A stretch of 40,801 bases of DNA, from the NCBI RefSeq assembly GCF_000716535.1, contig NZ_JNWV01000056.1, forward strand, positions 1 through 40,801, given 5' to 3'. A program made the position numbers and the translations under genes. This document shows, piece by piece, positions 25,638 to 35,126 of this stretch. The first letter of the stretch is position 1. Each line of letters begins with the position of its first letter. The notes beneath the pieces were generated by a model. It was not told the origin of the DNA and searched no databases. It saw only the letters and a list, made by a program, of their open reading frames with translations. Source of the stretch: Streptomyces flaveolus. Lineage in GTDB: Bacteria; Actinomycetota; Actinomycetes; Streptomycetales; Streptomycetaceae.

Positions 25638-25674
25638 CTCAGGGCCCGGAATCCACTGGATTCCGGGCCCTGAG
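25638..25674 (+). terminator. Terminator of tRNA-fMet
   Basis: An 18-base inverted repeat with one central base, CTCAGGGCCCGGAATCCA (25638-25655) and its complement (25657-25674), followed by GTCGTTT. Confidence 0.8.
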
Positions 25675-25703
25675 TCGTTTCGGGCTCGGCCGAGCGCCCC
25701 ATC

Positions 25704-25730
25704 AGGGGCGCGGGGACCGCGCGACCAGCC
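25704..25730. repeat. Interspersed Streptomyces intergenic element, copy 2
   Basis: AGGGGCGCGGGGACCGCGCG then ACCAGCC, matching the copy at 13791 except for the central AACT/ACC difference. It sits between the tRNA terminator and the end of the reductase-deaminase gene. Confidence 0.6.
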
Positions 25731-25781
25731 GAAACGCGCCCGCACCCGCCCACCATGCGGCCATGGCGGGCGGGCAGGACC

Positions 25782-26912
25782 TCACAGCAGGTGAACGTTC
25801 GGCGCCTTGGCAAGCTCCTCCAGCTCGGGAAGCACGACGACCCGGGCACCCCCCGCGACCAGGACCCCGCTTCCGTCGGCCCCCGCCACGAAGGTGTCCG
25901 GCTCACGCCAAGCGGTGACCACCCTCCGCACCCCCGCCCGCAGGATCAGCTCGGCACAGGGCGCCGGCCGGGACGCACGACGCGCACACGGCTCCAGGCT
26001 GCTGTACACCGTGGCACCGGCCAGCCGCGCATCGCCCGCGTCGATCTTCGCGAGCGCCGCCTCCTCCGCGTGCACGACGGGATCGGCGCCCTCCCGCGAA
26101 TGGCCCCGGGCCAGCTCCGTACCGTCGGCGGCGACGACCACCGCACCGACGCTGAACGCCGTCTCCGACGGGGGACACAAGGCCGCCAGTTCGCAGGCGG
26201 TCCGCAGCCAGTGGCGGTCGGCGGCGGTGGCGACCGCCCCGGTGCCGGGGGCCGTCGGCAGGTACCGCACGAGTACGACGTCCTCGATCCGGCGGGTGTC
26301 GAGCAGGCGCAGCCGGCCGGGCTGGTAGGCCCCCGGCCCGAACAGGCGGGGCGCCGCGGGGTCGCCGACGAACAGCGGGGCGAGGACGAGCTGGAGTTCG
26401 TCGGCGAGGCCCTGGTGCAGGAGCTGGGTGTGGACCGTGCCGCCGCCCTCGACCATCAGGCGGCCGACGCCGCGCACGTCGTGCAGGTGCTCCAGCAGGG
26501 CCCGCCAGCCCAGGGCGGGACCGAGCGGGACGACGTCGGCGGTGCGCCCGAGGAGGCGGGCGGCCCGCTCGGCGCCCCGGTCGGTGGTGTACACGATCTT
26601 GTCGCCGCCGGTGTGCCAGAAGTTGGCCCCGGGGTCGAGGTCGCCGGTGGCGGTGACCGTGACCTTCAGCGGGTACTCCGGCTTGCCCTCCGCCACCCGG
26701 GCCGCGCGCCGCTCGGCGGAGTTGACCAGCAGGCGGGGGTTGTCGGCGCGGATCGTGCCGGCGCCGATGAGGATCGCGTCGGCCGAGGCCCGTACCTCGT
26801 CGACCCGGTCGAAGTCGGCCGGGCTGGACAGCAGCAGGCGCTCGGGGCCGGTGTCGTCCAGGTAGCCGTCGAGGGAGACGGCGGCGGACAGCAGCACGTA
26901 CGGCAGGGGCAT
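25782..26912 (-). CDS. RibD-like reductase-deaminase fusion in reversed domain order
   Basis: A 376-residue protein. Residues 1-220 are a RibD_C/dihydrofolate-reductase-like domain (VLLSAAVSLDGYLDD, ILIGAGTIRADNPRLLV, VEGGGTVHTQLL). Residues 232-340 are a cytidine-deaminase-like domain with HAEEA (281-285) and Cys309 and Cys319 (PCARRASRPAPC). Canonical RibD has the deaminase first, and its two cysteines are one residue closer. Both steps follow GTP cyclohydrolase II in riboflavin precursor synthesis, and a ribA gene lies close by across the MarR gene. ATG 26912 follows AGAGAGGG. No FMN riboswitch is seen. Likely a pathway to a riboflavin-like intermediate or a specialised pyrimidine. Confidence 0.85.
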   Translation of the reverse strand: MPLPYVLLSAAVSLDGYLDDTGPERLLLSSPADFDRVDEVRASADAILIGAGTIRADNPRLLVNSAERRAARVAEGKPEYPLKVTVTATGDLDPGANFWHTGGDKIVYTTDRGAERAARLLGRTADVVPLGPALGWRALLEHLHDVRGVGRLMVEGGGTVHTQLLHQGLADELQLVLAPLFVGDPAAPRLFGPGAYQPGRLRLLDTRRIEDVVLVRYLPTAPGTGAVATAADRHWLRTACELAALCPPSETAFSVGAVVVAADGTELARGHSREGADPVVHAEEAALAKIDAGDARLAGATVYSSLEPCARRASRPAPCAELILRAGVRRVVTAWREPDTFVAGADGSGVLVAGGARVVVLPELEELAKAPNVHLL

Positions 26913-26947
26913 CGGCGCCCTCTCTTCCGGAGGCCGACGGGATCGGC

Positions 26948-26976
26948 TTGGTTCAAGTTTTAAACAAACCTACACT
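26948..26976 (+). promoter_or_regulatory. Promoter and operator of the MarR gene (leaderless)
   Basis: TTGGTT (26948-26953), 17-bp spacer, TACACT (26971-26976), six bases before ATG 26983, so the message is probably leaderless. The spacer holds the palindrome-like AAGTTTTAAAC, a MarR-type operator placed where it would block polymerase. Confidence 0.65.
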
Positions 26977-26982
26977 GGCGGC

Positions 26983-27510
26983 ATGACGACCCGCTGGCTC
27001 ACCCCCGAGGAGCAGCGCGCCTGGCGCGCCTACATGGCCGCCTCCCGCCTCCTGGAGGACGCGATCGACCGTCAGCTCCAGCAGGAGGGCGGTATGCCGC
27101 ACCTGTTCTACTCGGTGCTGGCCAACCTCTCCGAGGCCCCCGACCGGCGGCTGCGCATGACCGATCTCGCGGAGACGCTCAAGATCACCCGCAGCCGGCT
27201 GACGTACGCGGTGACCCGGCTGGAGCGGGACGGCCTGGTGCGCCGGGAGAACTGCCGCTGGGACAAGCGCAGCTCGCTCGCGGTGCTGACGGACGAGGGG
27301 ATGGCCGTCCTGGAGCGTACGGCACCCGGACACGTCGAGACGGTCCGCAGCACCCTGTTCGACCGGCTCACCCCGGAGCAGGTGGGGCAGTTGGAGGAGA
27401 TCTGCACGGGGATCGCGCGCGGGCTGCAGGGCGAGGACGACGCGTCCGGTACCGACGACGTCCCCTGGCGGCGCCGCTCGTCCTGCTCGTCACCGCCGGC
27501 GTCCTCCTGA
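26983..27510 (+). CDS. MarR-family regulator of the riboflavin-precursor cassette
   Basis: A 175-residue winged helix regulator: FYSVLANLSEAPDRRLRMTDLAETLKITRSRLTYAVTRLERDGLV, then a wing with CRWDKRSSLAVLTDEG. It is flanked by the divergent reductase-deaminase gene and by ribA downstream on the same strand; both its own promoter and the ribA promoter carry A/T-rich palindromes. Autoregulation and control of the cassette are inferred from this. The C-terminal tail after residue 150 is Ser/Arg-rich and probably disordered. The ATG start appears leaderless. Confidence 0.88.
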   Translation: MTTRWLTPEEQRAWRAYMAASRLLEDAIDRQLQQEGGMPHLFYSVLANLSEAPDRRLRMTDLAETLKITRSRLTYAVTRLERDGLVRRENCRWDKRSSLAVLTDEGMAVLERTAPGHVETVRSTLFDRLTPEQVGQLEEICTGIARGLQGEDDASGTDDVPWRRRSSCSSPPASS

Positions 27511-27548
27511 GCGGGCCGGGCCGGTCGCCTGGGGCCGGGCCAGGCCAA

Positions 27549-27608
27549 TTGCTTTAACTTTTAAGCAGGAGTAGGGTCCATGCGAACCGCTGCTTCAAAT
27601 CTGAAGCA
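27549..27608 (+). promoter_or_regulatory. ribA promoter with two palindromic operators
   Basis: TTGCTT (27549-27554), 17-bp spacer, TAGGGT (27572-27577). The palindrome-like TTGCTTTAACTTTTAAGCA covers the -35 and spacer. A second, perfect inverted repeat TGCTTCA-AATC-TGAAGCA (27591-27608) lies just after the expected start of transcription. Shared GCTT/AAGC half-sites suggest one regulator, the adjacent MarR protein. Confidence 0.65.
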
Positions 27609-27627
27609 ACTGTCCCGGAGGACCCGC

Positions 27628-28263
27628 ATGCCCGACATCCCCGCCGCCACTCCGCGTGCCCGCGTCCGGGTACCGCTGCGCTTCGCCGACGGCTACGGCG
27701 CCGACGCCGAACTCGTCACCTTCCACGGCCTCGTCGACGGCCGGGAGCACCTGGCCGTCGTCCTCGGCGACCCCGGCCCGGTCCCGCTGGTGCGCCTGCA
27801 CTCCGAGTGCCTGACCGGGGACGTCTTCGGCTCGGCCCGCTGCGACTGCGGACCGCAGCTGCGCGAGGCGGTCGAGCGCATCGCCGGCCGCGGCGGCGTC
27901 CTGCTCTACCTCCGCCAGGAGGGCCGGGGCATCGGCCTCTACAACAAGCTCGACGCGTACGCCCTCCAGGACGAGGGTCTCGACACCTACGCGGCGAACG
28001 CCGCCCTCGGCCTGCCCGAGGACGCCCGCGACTACACGGCCGCCGCCCAGATGCTCGGCGCCCTCGGCATCGGCGAGCTGGACCTGCTCTCCAACAACCC
28101 CGACAAGGCCGAACAGCTTCGCTCGCTGGGGATCGCAGTACGGGACCGGGTGCCGACCGGCGTCTTCACCACGGCCCACAACGTCCGCTACCTGCGCGCG
28201 AAGGTGCTCCAGACCCAGCACACGCTCCCGCTGGCCGAACTGACCGAGCTGACGGCGGGCTAG
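27628..28263 (+). CDS. ribA: GTP cyclohydrolase II
   Basis: A 211-residue enzyme opening GTP to 2,5-diamino-6-ribosylamino-pyrimidinone phosphate, formate and pyrophosphate. The three zinc cysteines are in HSECLTGDVFGSARCDCGPQL. The catalytic loop is LLYLRQEGRGIGLYNKLDAYALQDEG, keeping the tyrosine (LLY) that some divergent Streptomyces paralogues replace, so the normal product is expected. LLSNNPDKAEQL and TAHNVRYLRAK complete the fold. It is a stand-alone domain, not fused to RibB. ATG 27628 follows GGAGG; an in-frame ATG at 27580 would translate the second operator and is unlikely. Confidence 0.92.
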   Translation: MPDIPAATPRARVRVPLRFADGYGADAELVTFHGLVDGREHLAVVLGDPGPVPLVRLHSECLTGDVFGSARCDCGPQLREAVERIAGRGGVLLYLRQEGRGIGLYNKLDAYALQDEGLDTYAANAALGLPEDARDYTAAAQMLGALGIGELDLLSNNPDKAEQLRSLGIAVRDRVPTGVFTTAHNVRYLRAKVLQTQHTLPLAELTELTAG

Positions 28264-28448
28264 CCGGCCGCCGGACGCCCGGGGAGCCGGAGGGCCGAGA
28301 GGATGCCGAGGGCGAGCAGGGCCGCCGTCACGGCGTAGGTGAGGCGGAAGCCGGCCGGGGAGAGGGCGGTCGAGGAGGCGGTGGCCGGGCTCGCCGCGTC
28401 GGGGGAGGGAGCGGACCGGGCCGGACCGGCGGGCCGCGGACCGCTCAT
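28260..28448 (-). pseudogene. Possible 3' remnant of an MFS transporter gene
   Basis: A 62-residue frame whose last 30 residues (FRLTYAVTAALLALGILSAL, then RLPGRPAAG) look like the final helix of a drug-efflux MFS protein, preceded by a Pro/Ser/Ala-rich stretch. Its ATG follows GGGGAG and overlaps (ATGA) the stop of a 24-codon frame at 28447-28518 that starts 12 bases after the flavin reductase stop. This fits an efflux gene reduced to its two ends by deletion. It could instead be a genuine small membrane protein with one helix. Confidence 0.4.
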
Positions 28449-28518
28449 CGCGCCGCTCCCCGGGCCGGTACGGGGGTGCTCGTCGCGCCGCTCCCCACAG
28501 GCCGTACGGGAATGCTCA
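28446..28518. repeat. Imperfect 35/36-bp tandem repeat
   Basis: On the minus strand two units run from AYGAGCAYYCCCGTAC to GGGGAGCGGCGCG, followed by the start of a third (ATGAGC). The second unit is one base shorter, which shifts the frame. Confidence 0.7.
28447..28518 (-). CDS. 24-codon frame translationally coupled on both sides
   Basis: Starts ATGAGCATTCCC just after the reductase gene, preceded by GGGGTGG, and ends in TGA overlapping the next ATG. The product would be MSIPVRPVGSGATSTPVPAR followed by GAAR. It is built from an imperfect 35/36-bp tandem repeat. It may be the 5' remnant of the lost transporter gene or not expressed. Confidence 0.25.
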
Positions 28519-28531
28519 TCGAAGCCACCCC

Positions 28532-29125
28532 TCAGCCCGCGTAGGGCCGCTCGGCGCGCGCGGTCCGCAGAACCCGGCCCCACCAGGTGAGCTGGCCGAG
28601 CATGCCCTTGGCCGCGCCCGCGCACACGTCGGCGTCACGCGGGACACCGTCCTCGCCCAGGCCGGACCAGGGGCCGTGCAGGCTGACCGAGTCGCGCACG
28701 GTCACGGCGTGCAGCTCGGCGAAGACCAGCCTCAGCTGCTCCACCGCGCGCAGCCCGCCGCCGAGACCGCCGTACGACACGAAGCCGACCGGCTTGGCCT
28801 GCCACTCCCGGTGGTGCCAGTCGATGAGGTTCTTCAGGGCCGCGGGGAAGCTGTGGTTGTACTCGGGCGTGACGATCACGAAGGCGTCGGCGGCGGCGAG
28901 CCGCGGAGTCACCTCCTTCAGCGCGGCGACGGTCTCGGGGCCCGGGGTACCGCCCCAGCCGGGCAGCACCAGCGGCAGGTCCACCTCGGCGAGGTCGACG
29001 ACGTCGAGGTCGAGGCCCGGGTCGGCGGCGGTGGTGAGGAACCAGTCGGCGACGGCCCTCCCCAGGCGCCCCTCACGCACGCTGCCGACGACGACGGTGA
29101 CGCGAAGCGGATCAGAAACGGACAC
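28532..29125 (-). CDS. NAD(P)H-dependent FMN reductase family protein
   Basis: A 197-residue flavodoxin-fold protein. The phosphate loop GSVREGRLGRAVADW near the N-terminus and TPEYNHSFPAALKNLIDW are diagnostic of the FMN_red family, and SYGGLGGGLRAVEQLR follows the flavin site. Such enzymes reduce free flavin, quinones or azo compounds. It is divergent from a TetR gene with two operator copies between them, so it is probably induced by the TetR ligand. A minus-strand promoter TTGTAA, 18-bp spacer, TACTTT overlaps both operators. Confidence 0.9.
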   Translation of the reverse strand: MSVSDPLRVTVVVGSVREGRLGRAVADWFLTTAADPGLDLDVVDLAEVDLPLVLPGWGGTPGPETVAALKEVTPRLAAADAFVIVTPEYNHSFPAALKNLIDWHHREWQAKPVGFVSYGGLGGGLRAVEQLRLVFAELHAVTVRDSVSLHGPWSGLGEDGVPRDADVCAGAAKGMLGQLTWWGRVLRTARAERPYAG

Positions 29126-29187
29126 GGCTGTCCCCCTTGTGGATGTGGGTCCGGCGGCCGCATCCGGCGACCGCCCCGAGATGAAAG

Positions 29188-29224
29188 TACAACGCTCGTT
29201 GTAAAAATTACAACGCTCGTTGTT
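29188..29224. promoter_or_regulatory. Twin TetR operators between flavin reductase and tetR
   Basis: TACAACGCTCGTTGTA (29188-29203) and TACAACGCTCGTTGTT (29209-29224). The ACAACG-CT-CGTTGT palindrome is repeated exactly 21 bp apart, two helical turns, so two dimers would lie on the same DNA face. The sites span the divergent promoters. Confidence 0.8.
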
Positions 29225-29266
29225 ACTCGGTTAGAGTGGGCTCGTCACGACGGAAGGGGCCACAGC

Positions 29267-29953
29267 GTGGGCGAGACGAACGAGTCCCGGCTGGAGCAGG
29301 CACGGCGCGAGGTGTCACCGCGCAAACTGCAGAAGCAGATGGCCATCGCGAGCGCGGCCTGCACGGTCTTCGGCCGCGAGGGCTACGCCCGCGCCTCGGT
29401 CGACGCGCTCGCCGCCGCGGCCGGTGTGTCCACCCGCACGCTCTACAACCACTTCCCCGGCGGCAAGGCCCAGCTCTTCCAGACGGTCGTGACCTGGACG
29501 TCGAGCGAGGTCCGGGACGCCCAACTGGCGCGCCTGCACGCCGTACTGGATCCGGAGCGCCCGCCGCACCCCGACGACCTGGAACGCGACCTGGTCGCGC
29601 TGGCCCGCGCCTTCCACGGGCTCATGACCGACTACGCGAACCACTTCGCCCTGGTCCGGCACATCCATGCGGAGGCCGACCACGTCCCGCCCGAGGTCCT
29701 CGAGGCCTGGCAGGAGGCAGGCTCGGAACCGGTCGGCCGGGCCCTCACCGAGGCGATGGCCCACCTCGAGGACGCCGGCCTGCTGGACCTCCACGGCGAC
29801 GCGGCCGTGGCCGCCGGCCACTTCACGGCCCTGATCTCGCACCGCATCGTCCAGACGACCCACTACGGCGTCCTGCCCCTGCCGGAACCGGAGACGGACC
29901 GCCTGCTCAGGGCCGGTGTGAGCGCGTTCCTGCGGGCGTACGGGGCGGCGTAG
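29267..29953 (+). CDS. TetR-family regulator
   Basis: A 228-residue protein. Helix-turn-helix at about 22-70: AIASAACTVFGREGYARASVDALAAAAGVSTRTLYNHFPGGKAQLF. The C-terminal ligand domain resembles the TetR_C AefR-like group (LVRHIHAEADHVPPEVLEAW). GTG 29267 follows GGAAGGGG at seven bases; the open frame extends far upstream but that part overlaps the divergent reductase gene and is not coding. It most likely represses itself and the reductase through the twin palindromes. The ligand is unknown, perhaps a quinone or other redox-active compound given the partner. Confidence 0.88.
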   Translation: MGETNESRLEQARREVSPRKLQKQMAIASAACTVFGREGYARASVDALAAAAGVSTRTLYNHFPGGKAQLFQTVVTWTSSEVRDAQLARLHAVLDPERPPHPDDLERDLVALARAFHGLMTDYANHFALVRHIHAEADHVPPEVLEAWQEAGSEPVGRALTEAMAHLEDAGLLDLHGDAAVAAGHFTALISHRIVQTTHYGVLPLPEPETDRLLRAGVSAFLRAYGAA

Positions 29954-30068
29954 CGCGAGGGCGAGTCCCCTTTGCCCCGGATCGCGGATTACCTCACCTC
30001 GTATCACCATGGATCTGGTCTGTACCAGGACTGACGGGCCCCGTGCCCGCATCACCGTGGAGGTCGCC

Positions 30069-30719
30069 GTGTCGGAATCCAACGTGACCGGCCAGGACGC
30101 CGCGCCGTCCCGCACCGCACGCTCGCGCCCGAGACGGATCATGTACGGCATGGGCGCGGCCCTCACCGGCGTACTGGCCGTCTCCTCCTGCGGCGGAGGC
30201 AACGGCGCCGGCGGGACCTCCACCCTCACCCCGACCGCGCCCGCCACGTCGAACTTCTCCGGCACCGTGCCGTCCGGCATGTCGTCCTGGGCGGAGTCGA
30301 AGAAGGCGGAGGCCAGCGCGTCCGCGTCCGCCGCGGCCTCGTCGGCCTCCGCCCGCGCGTCCGAGTTCGAGGCATCCGTGTCCGCGGACACCGAACGCGC
30401 CCGCGCGGAGGCCCAGAAGCAGCTCGCCAAGGTGAAGGGGCGGGGCAACGCGACGAACGACGTCTCCATGACGGGCGTCCCCCTGTCCCAGACCAACAAC
30501 GTGCGCGCTCTCCTCGTCACGATGACCAACCGCACCGACAAACCCGCGTCGTTCGCGGTCCAGGTCGACTTCAGCGACTCCCACGGGAAGGTCGTCGAGA
30601 CCGTCGTCGTGGGCGCGCAGAACGTCAAGCCGGGGCAGAAGGCGGAGCGCTACGCCATCAGCCACAAGCCTCCCGAGCCCCACCTGACCGCCGAACTGGC
30701 CAAGGCGCAGAGGTACTGA
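30069..30719 (+). CDS. Secreted lipoprotein with FxLYD-like C-terminal domain
   Basis: A 216-residue protein. A basic start (RTARSRPRRIMYG) and hydrophobic stretch end in the lipobox VSSC, so it should be acylated and held outside the membrane. A Ser/Ala/Glu-rich helix (EASASASAAASSASARASEF) follows. The last 80 residues (VRALLVTMTNRTDKPASFAVQVDF, then NVKPGQKAERYA) form a beta-sandwich pattern seen in FxLYD-type domains. GTG 30069 is chosen for the GGAGG five bases upstream; an ATG at 30009 lacks a site. The role is unknown. A hairpin terminator follows. Confidence 0.8.
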   Translation: MSESNVTGQDAAPSRTARSRPRRIMYGMGAALTGVLAVSSCGGGNGAGGTSTLTPTAPATSNFSGTVPSGMSSWAESKKAEASASASAAASSASARASEFEASVSADTERARAEAQKQLAKVKGRGNATNDVSMTGVPLSQTNNVRALLVTMTNRTDKPASFAVQVDFSDSHGKVVETVVVGAQNVKPGQKAERYAISHKPPEPHLTAELAKAQRY

Positions 30720-30769
30720 CAGCGCGGGGGCCGGCACCGAGGCACCGGCAACAGCGGCCCGGGAACGCG

Positions 30770-30807
30770 ACAGCGCCCGAGCCGGCCGAAGCCGTCCCGG
30801 GCGCTGT
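30770..30807. terminator. Terminator between the lipoprotein gene and tRNA-Lys
   Basis: ACAGCGCCCG (30770-30779) and CGGGCGCTGT (30798-30807) around an 18-base loop. It lies between convergent units and can serve both. Confidence 0.65.
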
Positions 30808-30848
30808 GCCGCAGGACGGAGGGGACGACCCCCCGGGCCCGCGGACGG

Positions 30849-30921
<73 letters not shown>

Positions 30922-30940
30922 GTGCGATGTTGCCTGTCCG

Positions 30941-30969
30941 AGCATAGCCGGACGAGGCCGTGTCGCCGA
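30941..30969 (-). promoter_or_regulatory. Promoter of tRNA-Lys
   Basis: On the minus strand TCGGCG (30964-30969), 17-bp spacer, TATGCT (30941-30946), about 20 bases before the tRNA. The -10 equals that of the tRNA-Glu promoter at 37952-37981. The -35 lies inside the permease terminator. Confidence 0.55.
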
Positions 30970-30990
30970 TCGGGTATCGGGGACACGGCC
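30956..30990 (-). terminator. Terminator of the amino-acid permease gene
   Basis: GGCCGTGTC (30956-30964) pairs with GACACGGCC (30982-30990); inside, CCGAT/ATCGG stack around a CGGGT loop. It lies 31 bases past the permease stop and overlaps the tRNA-Lys promoter. Confidence 0.7.
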
Positions 30991-31020
30991 ACGTCGGATG
31001 ACGCCGGAGTGGGGGGATGG

Positions 31021-32526
31021 TTACTTTTCGGCCGGGATGGGAGCCGGGGCGGGGCGCCGGGTGAGGAACCAGTGGCGGGCCGAGGCCAGCCACCAGGTCG
31101 CCGCGAAGCCGAGGACGACCAGGACGGCGACCGGGGCGTAGTTGAACGTCTTCCAGGTGACCGGGGAGACCTGCGGGAGCATGAACAGGACGGTGATCGC
31201 CAGCACCCAGGTCACCGAGAGCACTCCGACGAGGCGGGACCAGCGGCCCAGGTGCCAGGGGCCGGGGGTGAACGCGGTGCCCTTGCGGACGCGGAGGAAG
31301 GTCGGGATGACGTACGCGATGTAGAGGCCGATCACCGCGATGGACGTCACCGCCGCGTAGGCCGTCGTGTTGATCAGGTACGGCAGGCCGAGGGCGAGCG
31401 CGCCGAGCGCGGCCAGCCACACCGCCGCGACCGGGGTCCGGGTGCGCGGGCTGACCGTGTGCCAGACGCGGGAGAGGGGCAGCGCGCCGTCCCGTGAAAA
31501 GGCGTAGATCATGCGGCTGTTGGCGGTGACCGAGGCCATGCCGCAGAAGAGCTGGGCGCCGATCACCACCAGCAGCAGGAGCTTGCCGGCCGTGGCGCCG
31601 AGGGCGTCCAGGAGGATCTGGGCGGGCGGCGCGCCGGTGGGGGACGTGAGGGCCCCGTCGTACGACTGGATCGCGAACGTGAAGCCCAGCAGGAGGACGA
31701 AGCCCGCGATCCACGACGTCCAGATGGAGCGGACGATGCCCTTCGGGCCCGCGGTGGCCGCGTCGTGGGTCTCCTCGGTCATGTGGGCGGAGGCGTCGTA
31801 ACCGGTGAAGGTGTACTGGGCCATCAGGAGACCCAGGAGCACCACGTACGCGCTGCTGCCCCAGCCCGTCTCGTTGACGAAGTGCGTGAAGACGAAGGAC
31901 GCCGACTGGTGGTGGTCGGGGACGAACGCCAGCGCGCCGACGATCACCGCCACGCCGAGCACGTGCCACCACACGCTCACGCTGTTCAGGAGCGCGACGA
32001 TCCGGACGCCGAAGGTGTTCAGCAGGCCGTGCAGGAGGAGGATCGCCGCGAACAGCAGCACCGTGCGCCCGGGGGTCACCTCGAAGCCGAACTGGAGGTT
32101 CAGGTAGGCGCCGAGGAAGGAGGCCGCGCCGAAGTCGATGCCGGCGGTCACCGCCACCTGGCCCAGCACGTTGAACCAGCCCGTGAACCACGCCCAGGCC
32201 GCCGCCGAACGCGGGGGCGCCAGGCGGTGCGCCCAGAAGTACAGGCCCGCCGAGGTCGGGTAGGCCGAGCAGATCTCCGCCATCGACAGGCCCACGAACA
32301 GCGTCATCAGGCCCACCGCCACCCAGCCCCAGGTGATCACCGCGGGGCCGCCGGTGGTCATGCCGAAGAGGTACAGGGTCAGGCAGCCGGACAGCACCGA
32401 GATGATCGTGAAGGAGACGGCGTAGTTCGAGAACGCCGACATACGGCGGGCGAGGACCTGGGTGTAGCCGAGCTGGGCCAGCCGTTCCTCGTCCGACAGG
32501 CCACCGGCGCTCACGTCATCTGTCAT
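31021..32526 (-). CDS. APC-family amino acid permease
   Basis: About 501 residues with around twelve hydrophobic segments. The first begins FSNYAVSFTIISVLSGCLTLY and carries the unwound glycine region used for substrate binding in APC transporters. MAEICSAYPTSAGLYFWAHRL is the conserved consensus after helix 2. FTGYDASAHMTEETHDA after helix 6 marks the GABA/choline/amino-acid subgroup (2.A.3.4 type). ATG 32526 is preferred over an upstream frame start because GGGAGG and GGGGG lie just upstream; residues 1-25 are a cytoplasmic tail. The substrate may be GABA or a related amine; this is inference from the family. Confidence 0.9.
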   Translation of the reverse strand: MTDDVSAGGLSDEERLAQLGYTQVLARRMSAFSNYAVSFTIISVLSGCLTLYLFGMTTGGPAVITWGWVAVGLMTLFVGLSMAEICSAYPTSAGLYFWAHRLAPPRSAAAWAWFTGWFNVLGQVAVTAGIDFGAASFLGAYLNLQFGFEVTPGRTVLLFAAILLLHGLLNTFGVRIVALLNSVSVWWHVLGVAVIVGALAFVPDHHQSASFVFTHFVNETGWGSSAYVVLLGLLMAQYTFTGYDASAHMTEETHDAATAGPKGIVRSIWTSWIAGFVLLLGFTFAIQSYDGALTSPTGAPPAQILLDALGATAGKLLLLVVIGAQLFCGMASVTANSRMIYAFSRDGALPLSRVWHTVSPRTRTPVAAVWLAALGALALGLPYLINTTAYAAVTSIAVIGLYIAYVIPTFLRVRKGTAFTPGPWHLGRWSRLVGVLSVTWVLAITVLFMLPQVSPVTWKTFNYAPVAVLVVLGFAATWWLASARHWFLTRRPAPAPIPAEK

Positions 32527-32599
32527 GCCCCCAGCAATTCCCTCCCTGCGGGCGTGACATGCGTCACTCGGTGACCGGAAACCGACCCCGGGCATGCGG

Positions 32600-32633
32600 A
32601 AGGGCCCGTACGAACGGTGTCGTACGGGCCCTT
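32600..32633 (-). terminator. Terminator of the DEAD-box helicase gene
   Basis: Perfect 14-bp stem: AAGGGCCCGTACGA (32600-32613) and TCGTACGGGCCCTT (32620-32633) with a six-base loop, just past the helicase stop. Confidence 0.75.
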
Positions 32634-32650
32634 GCTCAGCTCACTCGGTG

Positions 32651-34840
<2,190 letters not shown>

Positions 34841-35126
34841 GCGAATGCGAAACCTTCCGGAGTCTCTTCGGCACGCGCCCGTCAACTCCGTGAATCGCTC
34901 ACGACCGCCTCAATGCGGTCCGCCACGGCAAAGGAGAGTACGCGCCACACGGCGCGCTCTGTGGTGGCGCCGGGCAAATGGGATCAAACGATCTACCACC
35001 ATACGCACCTACCACCCCCGAAGGCAAACCGAGCCGCAGAGGCGCAGCTCACACTCTCCTTTCCGCCGCAACGGCGCTCCGCCACGCCGACGTGACACCT
35101 GGCGTCGGCCGGCCGGCCGACGGCTC
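34841..35126. other. Upstream region of the helicase gene
   Basis: A 286-bp interval with no gene. It should hold the helicase promoter and a long 5' leader. CGCGCC-ACAC-GGCGCG (34941-34956) is a six-pair hairpin. No convincing promoter pair is seen. Confidence 0.35.

Noticed and set aside
26913..27627. FMN riboswitch upstream of the riboflavin genes
   Set aside because: The leaders are too short and contain MarR-type palindromes instead of the conserved FMN motif blocks.
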